Source of the DNA: CAWDAQ01 sp963800325
GTDB lineage: Bacteria; Actinomycetota; Actinomycetes; Actinomycetales; Dermatophilaceae
DNA: 64,000 nucleotides
Reading direction: 5' to 3'
Assembly: GCA_963800325.1 (NCBI GenBank)
Contig: CAWDAQ010000006.1
Span: 62,001-126,000 of the forward strand
Part shown: piece after piece, positions 16,293 to 23,330 of the stretch
Layout: every line of letters begins with the position of its first letter
Numbering within the stretch: the stretch's first letter is position 1
Notes under the pieces: model-generated
Told to the model about the DNA's origin: nothing
Seen by the model: the letters and a program-made list of their open reading frames with translations, nothing else
The model's database searches: none
Program-made: the position numbers and the translations under genes

Positions 16293-17492
16293 TCAGGCCT
16301 GGCCGATGTCGCGCAGCAGCGCCTGGTACCAGTCCGAGGAGGTGTCGAACGCCTTGCCGCCGGCGATGCGGTCGAGCTCGATGGAGCGCAGCTCGTCGCC
16401 CTTGTCCTCGTCCTGACCGACGACGCCGGCGCGGCCGTCGAGTCCGGCGTCGACGGCGACGTCGACGCAGCGACGGATGAGCTCGAGGTCGTCGTCGTTG
16501 GCGGCGGCGGAGCGGCTGAAGTAGCCGCTCTTCTGGACCATGACCTTCTGCGCCCCGAGGCGCTCGGCGAACCGGTCGGCGAACCACGCGCCGGGGTTGA
16601 CCTTGTCGAGCATGACGTGGCCGAAGGGGTCCCGGGGGACCTCCTGGCCGTCCTCCTCCATGGCGGCGACGACGTCGGCGACTCCGGCGCCCTCGGAGAG
16701 GAAGATCGTCACGTTGCCGATCTCGTCCATGACGGCCTTCAACCGCTCGGCCTCGGCGCCGAGGTCGATGGGCAGCTCGGGCACGTGGACGGCGTGGACG
16801 TCCCACCGGCGGGCGGTGTTGCCGAGCTCGGGGACGTACTCCTGCTCGCCGACCCAGCGGTGGTGCCGCTCGGCGGTGGCGGCCGCGAGCCAGCCGCAGT
16901 TGCGCCCCATGACCTCGTGGATGATGAGCATGCGCGGGTTCGACGTGTGCTCGGAGACGATGTTCCGGGCGAACACGGCCCCCTGCTCGGCGGCGGTCCA
17001 GGCCCCGAGGGACTGGCGGATCGGGACGATGTCGTTGTCGATGGTCTTCGGCAGGCCGACGACGGTCAGGTCGTGCCCGGTCTCGCCGAGGTGACGCGCG
17101 AGGTCGGCGGCCGTGGTGTTCGTGTCGTCCCCGCCGATCGTGTGCAGCACGTCGACCCCGTCGCGGGCCAGCTGCGCGGAGGCGACCGCGAGCGGGTCCT
17201 CGCCCTCGGACACCAGGCCCCGGCGGACGAGGTCCTCGGCGTTGGTGAGCTTGACGCGGCTGTTGCCGAGCGGGCTGCCGCCGAAGCGCTCGAGGAGGTG
17301 GGCCTTCTCGCGAGCACCCGGGCCGATCTCGACGACGTCGCCGGAGAGCAGCCCGGCGTAGCCGTTGCGGTAGCCGATGAGCCGGACGTCGGGCGCGACC
17401 TCGCTCCAGCGGCGGACGAGGCCACCGACGGCGGCGGACAGGCAGGGGGCGATTCCCCCGGCGGTGAGCATGGCGACGGTGCGCACGGTCAT
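16293..17492 (-). CDS. 6-phosphofructokinase, PPi-dependent type
   Basis: A 399-residue phosphofructokinase. The loop GGDDTN (120-125) carries the second Asp that marks PPi-dependent enzymes, where ATP-PFK has Gly. The catalytic block is PKTIDND (148-154). MGRNCGWLAA and the substrate-binding PRDPFGHV region follow. It interconverts fructose 6-phosphate and fructose 1,6-bisphosphate, probably reversibly with pyrophosphate. The ATG at 17492 gives an N-terminus beginning directly with the first strand (MTVRTVAMLTAGG); an ATG 33 nt upstream is less likely. Confidence 0.87.
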   Translation of the reverse strand: MTVRTVAMLTAGGIAPCLSAAVGGLVRRWSEVAPDVRLIGYRNGYAGLLSGDVVEIGPGAREKAHLLERFGGSPLGNSRVKLTNAEDLVRRGLVSEGEDPLAVASAQLARDGVDVLHTIGGDDTNTTAADLARHLGETGHDLTVVGLPKTIDNDIVPIRQSLGAWTAAEQGAVFARNIVSEHTSNPRMLIIHEVMGRNCGWLAAATAERHHRWVGEQEYVPELGNTARRWDVHAVHVPELPIDLGAEAERLKAVMDEIGNVTIFLSEGAGVADVVAAMEEDGQEVPRDPFGHVMLDKVNPGAWFADRFAERLGAQKVMVQKSGYFSRSAAANDDDLELIRRCVDVAVDAGLDGRAGVVGQDEDKGDELRSIELDRIAGGKAFDTSSDWYQALLRDIGQA

Positions 17493-17604
17493 GGGACGGG
17501 CCTTCCGGGTCGGTTCCTCACCCATTGTTGCAGCGGCCGGTGTGGGCCGGGTCACAGCCTCCGCATCGTGGGTCCGCGTGCCGGTCCTGTCGCCGCGCCG
17601 GCTC

Positions 17605-18495
17605 CTACTCCTGGCAGGGCCGGGTGACCGTCGCGGCCGGCAGCGGGAGCGTCGGCTCCGGCTTGGGCAGCTTGGAGACCGGCACGAGGTGGTGGAACCG
17701 GTTGCCGAGGACGAGGTCGAGCTCGTCGCCGGTGCGGTCGTCGCGGGCCATCTTGACGTCGGGCAGCTGCTGCTGGAGCCGCTCGGCGGCGAGCTGGCCC
17801 TCGGAGCCGTAGCGGATCACCGCGGTCTCGTTCGGCAGGAACGCCTTGGCCGGGTCGTTGCCCACCTTGGCGACGTCGAAGCCCCGGGAGGTGAGGGAGG
17901 TGCCGACCGAGGTCGCGAGGCCGTCGCGGTACGTCGTGTTGTAGACGTTGACGGTGATGTCGGCCGGGTCGGGCGGGACCGGCGGCGGAGCAGTGACGAG
18001 CTTGGTGTAGCCGTACCCGATGAACAGGTCGACCGAGGGGTTGTCCCGGCCGTCCTCCCAGAGCGTGGAGCCGGGGACCTGCTTGGCCACGAGGAGGGCG
18101 TTGTCGAGCCCGCCCTTGCCGTAGTACACGATCGCCGACCGCTTGATGTAGACGTCCTCGGGCGCGTTCGTCACGATGCCGACCGTGAAGCCGCGCTGTC
18201 CGAGCTGGCGGGCGACGTCGGCGCCCTGCCCGGCGGTCTCGTTCGAGTTGACGACGTTGACCGTGAAGGAGTTGCGCGGTGGCGCGGTGACGGTCTTCGG
18301 GATGCACGACGGGGTGTCGCTCGGGGTGCGCCCGAGCAGCCCGGTGCCGTACGCCGCCGCGATGCTGGCGGTGCCGAGCAGCAGCCCGGGCAGGGTGACG
18401 AAGACGGCGATCCGTCGGATCTGCCGCCTGCGGTAGGCACCCGCCGAGAGCCCGGTGCCACGTCCCGGGCGCGGGTCGTCCTGCTGTGGCTCCAT
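17605..18495 (-). CDS. Membrane-anchored protein with two LytR_C domains
   Basis: A 296-residue protein with a short basic cytoplasmic segment (RRRQIRRI), one membrane helix (AVFVTLPGLLLGTASIAAAY, about 31-50) and an extracytoplasmic part with two LytR_C-type repeats (SFTVNVVNSNETAGQGADVA and DITVNVYNTTYRDGLATSV). The domain is usually the C-terminal part of LytR-CpsA-Psr cell-wall ligases, but the catalytic LCP domain is absent here. The second copy is similar to the single LytR_C protein at 32386-32898. The ATG start has gaaggggg about 7 nt upstream; a GTG one codon earlier is possible. Confidence 0.8.
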   Translation of the reverse strand: MEPQQDDPRPGRGTGLSAGAYRRRQIRRIAVFVTLPGLLLGTASIAAAYGTGLLGRTPSDTPSCIPKTVTAPPRNSFTVNVVNSNETAGQGADVARQLGQRGFTVGIVTNAPEDVYIKRSAIVYYGKGGLDNALLVAKQVPGSTLWEDGRDNPSVDLFIGYGYTKLVTAPPPVPPDPADITVNVYNTTYRDGLATSVGTSLTSRGFDVAKVGNDPAKAFLPNETAVIRYGSEGQLAAERLQQQLPDVKMARDDRTGDELDLVLGNRFHHLVPVSKLPKPEPTLPLPAATVTRPCQE

Positions 18496-18638
18496 CACGG
18501 AACCCCCTTCTTCACGCACGGGTCACCATGCGTGGACATACTCCACGATCTGCCGCCAATGCGACATTCAACACACACCATGTCACCACACCGTGACCTG
18601 CTGCGCAGCATCCGTCCGCGTCACCCCCGACCGGTCGC

Positions 18639-19730
18639 TCAACCCGGGGCGCCCGCGAGCTCGCGACCGATCAGCTCCGCCGTGAGCACCATGCCCATGG
18701 CACCCCGACGCAGCGTGTCCGCGCAGACGAACAACTCCAGTGTATTCGGCTTCGCGGCGTCCTGGCGCAGACGTCCGGTGAACCTCGGGTCCGCGCCGAC
18801 GGTGTCGACCGGGGTCGGGAACTCGGCGCCGTCCCGGTCGTCGAGCGCGACCACGGCCGGGGCCTCGACGAGGGCCTGCCGCGCGGCGTCGACGTCGACG
18901 TCGCCGGCGAGGGTGGCGTGGACCGAGACGGAGTGGGTCGAGACGACGGGCACCTGCACGCAGGTCGCGACCACGTCGAGGTCCGGGGCCCCGAGCACGC
19001 TCCGGGTCTCGTCGGCGAGGGTGTGCTCCTCGCTGGTCCACCCCGAGGGCTCCATCTCGCCGACGTGCGGGATGAGGTTCATCGCGAGCGGCGCCGGGAA
19101 CGGCGAGTCCCCGGGCAGGGCCTCGGCGACCGCGGCACGCACGTCCCCGGACAGCTGCCCGATCTGGCGGCGCCCGGCGAGGGCCTCGATCTCGGCGTAG
19201 AGGCGGTCGATCCCCCGCTCGTCGGCCGAGGAGGCGGCCAGCATGGCGGTGACGACGAGCTCGGTGAGCTCCCAGCCGGAGTGGAGCACGTGCGCGACGT
19301 CGATGAGGGTGAGGGTCAGCGGGCCGGGCATGGCGACGATCCCCGCCGGCCGGCTGCGGACCTTGGCCGGGTTCACCTCCGGCACGACGAGCGGCACCTC
19401 GGCGTCGCCGCGGTGGCCCCCGCTGTTGTCGACGACGACCGCACCGGCCGCGACGGCCTCCCGTGCCCACGTCGCGCCGGCCTCGGGGGGCAGGTTGAGG
19501 ACGGCGACGTCGACTCCCGAGAGCGCCTCCGCGCTCAGCCGCCGCACCGGGACCGCCTCACCCCGGACCGTCCCGGTCTGCTCGCTGCCGGGGTCCGGCG
19601 AGAGCAGGCGCACCTCCCCCCAGAACTCCTCGCGCATCCCGACGACACGCAGCACCGACTCGGCGACGAGTCCGGTGGCGCCCACGAGGGCCAGGGTGGG
19701 CGCGGCCGAGGTCGTGCCCACGGTGCTCAC
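18639..19730 (-). CDS. Aspartate-semialdehyde dehydrogenase-like protein lacking the catalytic Cys (USG-1-like)
   Basis: A 363-residue protein with the ASADH fold: an N-terminal NAD(P) loop LALVGATGLVAESVL, then VVDNSGGHRGDAEVPLVVPEVNP, and the His-containing VPVVSTHSVSVHA. The catalytic segment that reads N-P-N-C-T in active enzymes is M-P-G-P-L-T here (134-139), so Pro137 stands where the nucleophilic cysteine should be. The same replacement (A-V-P-D-S-L-T) is found in E. coli USG-1, an asd paralogue without known dehydrogenase activity. It is coupled to lysC by a GTGA overlap, the position of asd in actinobacteria. Dehydrogenase activity should therefore not be assumed. Confidence 0.8.
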   Translation of the reverse strand: MSTVGTTSAAPTLALVGATGLVAESVLRVVGMREEFWGEVRLLSPDPGSEQTGTVRGEAVPVRRLSAEALSGVDVAVLNLPPEAGATWAREAVAAGAVVVDNSGGHRGDAEVPLVVPEVNPAKVRSRPAGIVAMPGPLTLTLIDVAHVLHSGWELTELVVTAMLAASSADERGIDRLYAEIEALAGRRQIGQLSGDVRAAVAEALPGDSPFPAPLAMNLIPHVGEMEPSGWTSEEHTLADETRSVLGAPDLDVVATCVQVPVVSTHSVSVHATLAGDVDVDAARQALVEAPAVVALDDRDGAEFPTPVDTVGADPRFTGRLRQDAAKPNTLELFVCADTLRRGAMGMVLTAELIGRELAGAPG

Positions 19731-20248
19731 CTCCCGGTGCCCCCGTACACCACCGCCTCACCCTCGGCGGTGTCGAGGCCGAACGCGGTGTGGATCGCTC
19801 GCACGGCGTCGTCGAGCTGGTCGGCCTGGGTGACCACCGAGATCCGGATCTCCGAGGTCGAGATCATCTCGATGTTGATGCCCGCATCCGCGAGGGCCTC
19901 GAAGAACGTCGCCGAGACCCCGGGGTGGGTGCGCATGCCGGCGCCGACGAGCGAGAGCTTGCCGATCTGGTCGTCGTACTGGAGCGACGAGAAGCCGACC
20001 GAGTCCGCGATCTTGTTCAGCGCCTGCACCCCGGTCTGCCCGTCGGTCTTGGGCAGGGTGAAGGAGATGTCGGTCCGGCCGCTGCCGGCGGCGGAGACGT
20101 TCTGGACGATCATGTCGATGTTGATCGAGGCGGCGGCGACGGTCTTGAAGATCTCGGCCGCCTTGCCGGGGGTGTCGGGGACCCCGACGACGGTGATCTT
20201 GGCCTCGCTCCGGTCGTGGGCCACGCCCGCGATGATCGGGTCTTCCAC
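19727..20248 (-). CDS. Aspartate kinase beta subunit (internal start in lysC)
   Basis: An in-frame GTG at 20248 within lysC is preceded by ggagacgag with 3 nt spacing to the start. It opens the sequence VEDPIIAGVAHDRSEAKITV, giving 173 residues that contain only the two ACT domains. In Corynebacterium and Bacillus type aspartokinases a beta subunit of about this size (172 in C. glutamicum) is made from just such an internal start and forms an alpha2-beta2 enzyme. Here position, length and ribosome-binding sequence all fit. Expression itself is inferred. Confidence 0.7.
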   Translation of the reverse strand: MEDPIIAGVAHDRSEAKITVVGVPDTPGKAAEIFKTVAAASINIDMIVQNVSAAGSGRTDISFTLPKTDGQTGVQALNKIADSVGFSSLQYDDQIGKLSLVGAGMRTHPGVSATFFEALADAGINIEMISTSEIRISVVTQADQLDDAVRAIHTAFGLDTAEGEAVVYGGTGR

Positions 20249-21001
20249 GGTCTCGTCTCCTTGCTCGGTGGTCGGCGTGACCCACGTGCCCTCCTTGGTC
20301 GAGAAGGAGGACCGGACGTGGATCGGCATGTTGTATCGGCGGGCGTACTCGACGCAGCGCAGGTGGAGGATCTTCGCCCCCGACGCCGCGAGCTCGAGCA
20401 TCTCCTCGGTGTTGACCCGCGGGATCTTCCGGGCGGCGGGGACGATCCGGGGGTCGGCCGTGAACACGCCGTCGACGTCGGAGTAGATCTCGCAGACGTC
20501 GGCGCCGAGGGCGGCGGCGAGCGCGACGGCGGTCGTGTCGGAGCCGCCCCGGCCGAGGGTGGTGATCTCCTTGTCGTCCTGGCTGACGCCCTGGAACCCG
20601 GCGACGATGACGACGTGGCCGTCGCCGAGGGCAGAGCTGATCCGCCCCGGGGTCACGTCGATGATCCGCGCCTTGCCGTGCGCCGAGTCGGTGATCACGC
20701 CGGCCTGGCTGCCGGTGAAGCTGCGCACCCCGTGGCCGAGGTTGTGGATCGCCATGGCGACGAGCGCCATCGACATCCGCTCCCCCGCGGTGAGGAGCAT
20801 GTCCATCTCGCGGGCCGGGGGCAGCGGGCTCACCTCTTGAGCGAGGTCGAGCAGCTCGTCGGTGGTGTCACCCATGGCGGAGACGACGACGCAGACGTCG
20901 TTGCCCGCCTTGTGGGTCTCCACGATCCTGCGGGCCACGCGCTTGATGCTGTCGGCGTCGGCGAGCGAGGACCCGCCGTACTTCTGGACGACCAGACTCA
21001 C
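19727..21001 (-). CDS. lysC: Aspartate kinase, alpha subunit
   Basis: A 424-residue aspartokinase catalysing the first step towards lysine, threonine and methionine. N-terminal kinase domain: KYGGSS (7-12), TAGERMSMALV, GRGGSDTTAVALAAAL. Two ACT domains lie in the last 165 residues (ITVVGVPDTPGKAAEIFKTV and LSLVGAGMRTHPGVSATFFE) and are the expected site of feedback control by lysine and threonine. GTG start with ggagagaac upstream. A TAGACT hexamer on the minus strand, 35-40 nt before the start, could be the -10. Downstream, the gene overlaps the asd-like gene by 4 nt. Confidence 0.95.
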   Translation of the reverse strand: MSLVVQKYGGSSLADADSIKRVARRIVETHKAGNDVCVVVSAMGDTTDELLDLAQEVSPLPPAREMDMLLTAGERMSMALVAMAIHNLGHGVRSFTGSQAGVITDSAHGKARIIDVTPGRISSALGDGHVVIVAGFQGVSQDDKEITTLGRGGSDTTAVALAAALGADVCEIYSDVDGVFTADPRIVPAARKIPRVNTEEMLELAASGAKILHLRCVEYARRYNMPIHVRSSFSTKEGTWVTPTTEQGDETVEDPIIAGVAHDRSEAKITVVGVPDTPGKAAEIFKTVAAASINIDMIVQNVSAAGSGRTDISFTLPKTDGQTGVQALNKIADSVGFSSLQYDDQIGKLSLVGAGMRTHPGVSATFFEALADAGINIEMISTSEIRISVVTQADQLDDAVRAIHTAFGLDTAEGEAVVYGGTGR

Positions 21002-21096
21002 GTTCTCTCCGTCTATCGAGGATGGCGGAGGGCACAGTCTAGCGAGCGGGCGGGAGGCTCCCTCGGGCCGCCGCGTGCTGGACACCCGGGGGTGGC

Positions 21097-21651
21097 TCAG
21101 GGGTGGAGGGCGTCGAACTCCGCCTCGGAGACGATCTCGTCGTCGGCGTCGAGCCGGACGTGGGCGAGCAGGCCCTGGAGGACCCGCAGCGACATCGCGG
21201 CCCGCTCGCCCCAGTCGGAGAGGTAGCTGAACTGCCACCACCACAACGCCTCGGACACCCGGCCCTCGCGGTGGTGGGCGAGGCCGTGGGTGAGGGCCGA
21301 GGCGATGCTCGACAGGTCGGCCGAGACCGAGCCGCGGGTCACCTCGGTCGAGGTCACCGGGTCGACGAGGTCGACGTACTCGTCGACCCCGGCGAAGAGG
21401 TTCGCGATGCCGTCGCGGACGGCGTCGACCTCGGGGTCGGGACCGGAGTCGGGCTCGAACCGCTCGTCCGGGACGACGTCCTGGATGGCGCCGAGCCGGG
21501 CGCCCATGGCGAGCACCTGGGAGACCGCGAGCAGGCTCATGGGGATCGCCGCGTCCGGCTCGGCCCCGGAGGCGAGCTCGGTGACGGTGTCGAGGTACAT
21601 CTGGGCGTGCCGGGCCGAGTCGTCGGCGAGGACGGCGAGGTCGTCAGGCAT
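21097..21651 (-). CDS. DUF5063 family protein
   Basis: A 184-residue acidic, mostly helical protein (MPDDLAVLADDSARHAQMYL; WWWQFSYLSDWGERAAMSLR near the end). It resembles the DUF5063 family commonly found next to recR in actinobacteria. No catalytic motif, signal peptide or membrane segment is visible. The ATG start overlaps the end of recR by 8 nt, so its translation is coupled to the recombination protein. Role unknown. Confidence 0.7.
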   Translation of the reverse strand: MPDDLAVLADDSARHAQMYLDTVTELASGAEPDAAIPMSLLAVSQVLAMGARLGAIQDVVPDERFEPDSGPDPEVDAVRDGIANLFAGVDEYVDLVDPVTSTEVTRGSVSADLSSIASALTHGLAHHREGRVSEALWWWQFSYLSDWGERAAMSLRVLQGLLAHVRLDADDEIVSEAEFDALHP

Positions 21652-22243
21652 CGAGCAGTCTCCTTCCCTCGAACGCGCGCCCGAGGGTGACCTCGTCGGC
21701 GTACTCCAGGTCGCCGCCGACCGGCAGGCCCGAGGCGAGGCGGCTGACCCGCAGCCCCAGGGGCTTGAGCACCCGCGCGAGGTAGGCGGCGGTCGCCTCC
21801 CCCTCGAGGTTGGGGTCGGTGGCGATGATGACCTCGGTGACCTCGCCGTCACCGACGCGGGACATGAGCTCGGTGAAGCGCAGGTCGTCCGGGCCGACGC
21901 CCTCGATCGGGCTGATCGCGCCGCCGAGGACGTGGTACCGCCCGCGGAACTCGCCGGTCCGCTCGATGGCGACGACGTCCTTGGGCTCCTCGACGACGCA
22001 GAGCAGGTGCCCGTCGCGCCGGGGGTCGGCGCAGATGCGGCACTGCTCGTCCTGGGCGACGTTGCCGCACGTGACGCAGAAGCGGACCTTGGCCTTGACC
22101 TCGGTCAGCGCCGTGACGAGGCGCTCGACGTCGGCCGGGTCGGCCTGGAGCAGGTGGAACGCGATCCGCTGGGCACTCTTCGGACCGACCCCGGGGAGCC
22201 GCCCGAGCTCGTCGATGAGGTCCTGGACCACGCCTTCGTACAC
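21644..22243 (-). CDS. recR: Recombination protein RecR
   Basis: A 199-residue RecR of standard length. N-terminal helix-hairpin-helix (LIDELGRLPGVGPKSAQRIA), four-cysteine zinc finger (CVTCGNVAQDEQCRIC), TOPRIM domain (VIIATDPNLEGEATAAYL) and the C-terminal Walker-like segment. It forms a DNA clamp with RecO and loads RecA on gapped DNA. GTG start. It overlaps the following DUF5063 gene and lies in the usual actinobacterial neighbourhood of dnaX and lysC. Confidence 0.95.
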   Translation of the reverse strand: MYEGVVQDLIDELGRLPGVGPKSAQRIAFHLLQADPADVERLVTALTEVKAKVRFCVTCGNVAQDEQCRICADPRRDGHLLCVVEEPKDVVAIERTGEFRGRYHVLGGAISPIEGVGPDDLRFTELMSRVGDGEVTEVIIATDPNLEGEATAAYLARVLKPLGLRVSRLASGLPVGGDLEYADEVTLGRAFEGRRLLDA

Positions 22244-22252
22244 GTCGGCAGC

Positions 22253-23236
22253 CTATGCCCTGTCGGTGGGCGCGGCGGAACGCAGGGCCGGGAGCAGGTC
22301 GGACTCGGCGACGCGGAGGAACTCCTCCTGGCTGTCCTCGCCGACCTGGACGAGGGCGACGTCGGTGAACCCGGCCTCCCAGAACGGCGCGACCGACTCG
22401 ACGATCTTGTCGATGTCGGGGCCGCAGGCGATGTTCTTCGCGACGTCCTCGGGGCGGACGAACGCGGTGCCCGCGCCGAAGCTGCTCGGCATCGGCAGCA
22501 TCGAGTTGACCTCCCAGCCCCCGGCGAACCACCGGAACTGGGCGTGGGCGGTCTCCACGGCCGCGTCGGCGTCGGGGCCCCAGCAGATGGGGATCTGCCC
22601 GATCTTCCGGCTCGGCCCGTCCCGCGACTCGTCCCACATCGACACGAGGTCGGCGTTCGGCTCGACCGCGACGAGGGCGTCCGCCAGCGGGCTGAAGGCC
22701 TCGACCGACCGACGGCCGGAGACCGCGGCCGCGACGGGGACGCGGACCTCGGGCAGGTCCCAGAGCCGGGCCGCCTCGACGCGGTAGTACTCCCCGTCGT
22801 AGTCGATCTCGTCGCCGTCGAGCAGCGCCCCGATGATCTCCATGGCCTCGACCAGGCGGCCGTGGCGCTCCTCGGCCATCGGCCAGCCCTGCCCGACGAC
22901 GTGCTCGTTGAGGTTCTCACCGGACCCGAGCCCGAGGGTGAAGCGGTCCTGTGCGAGCAGCCCGACCGTCGCGGCCTTCTGGGCGACGACGGCGGGGTGG
23001 TAGCGCATCGTCGGGCACGTCACGTACGTCATGAGGTCGATCGAGGAGGTTGCGTGGGCGACGGCGCCGAGGACGCTCCACGCGTAGGGCGCATGCCCCT
23101 GCTCGTGCAGCCACGGGTTGTAGTGGTCGCTCATCACCTCGAAGTCGAACCCGGCGCGCTCGGCGGAGACGGCGTGGGTGACGAGCTCCCGGGGTCCGGA
23201 CTGCTCGGTCATCAGGGTGTACCCGAAACGGGTCAT
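22253..23236 (-). CDS. F420-dependent oxidoreductase, LLM class (FGD-like)
   Basis: A 327-residue TIM-barrel protein of the luciferase-like monooxygenase superfamily, in the F420-dependent G6PDH-like group. Diagnostic stretches are SDHYNPWLHEQGHAPYAWSV, the TCPTMRYHPAVVAQ block and LGLGSGENLNEHV. These line up with the F420-binding part of FGD enzymes. Substrate unknown; true glucose-6-phosphate activity cannot be assumed. ATG start with aaggagc seven nt upstream. It ends 9 nt before recR on the same strand. Confidence 0.82.
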   Translation of the reverse strand: MTRFGYTLMTEQSGPRELVTHAVSAERAGFDFEVMSDHYNPWLHEQGHAPYAWSVLGAVAHATSSIDLMTYVTCPTMRYHPAVVAQKAATVGLLAQDRFTLGLGSGENLNEHVVGQGWPMAEERHGRLVEAMEIIGALLDGDEIDYDGEYYRVEAARLWDLPEVRVPVAAAVSGRRSVEAFSPLADALVAVEPNADLVSMWDESRDGPSRKIGQIPICWGPDADAAVETAHAQFRWFAGGWEVNSMLPMPSSFGAGTAFVRPEDVAKNIACGPDIDKIVESVAPFWEAGFTDVALVQVGEDSQEEFLRVAESDLLPALRSAAPTDRA

Positions 23237-23330
23237 GGCTGCTCCTTCGTCCAGGTCAGGACGTGACAGGGGGTGTCCGCCCCCATCAACGCACACCCGG
23301 GCGCGCGCCGCGAGCCCGGGGCGGTGCCGC

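Noticed and set aside
21002..21096. Lysine riboswitch upstream of lysC
   Set aside because: The gap is 95 nt and shows no long multi-helix fold or L-box core.
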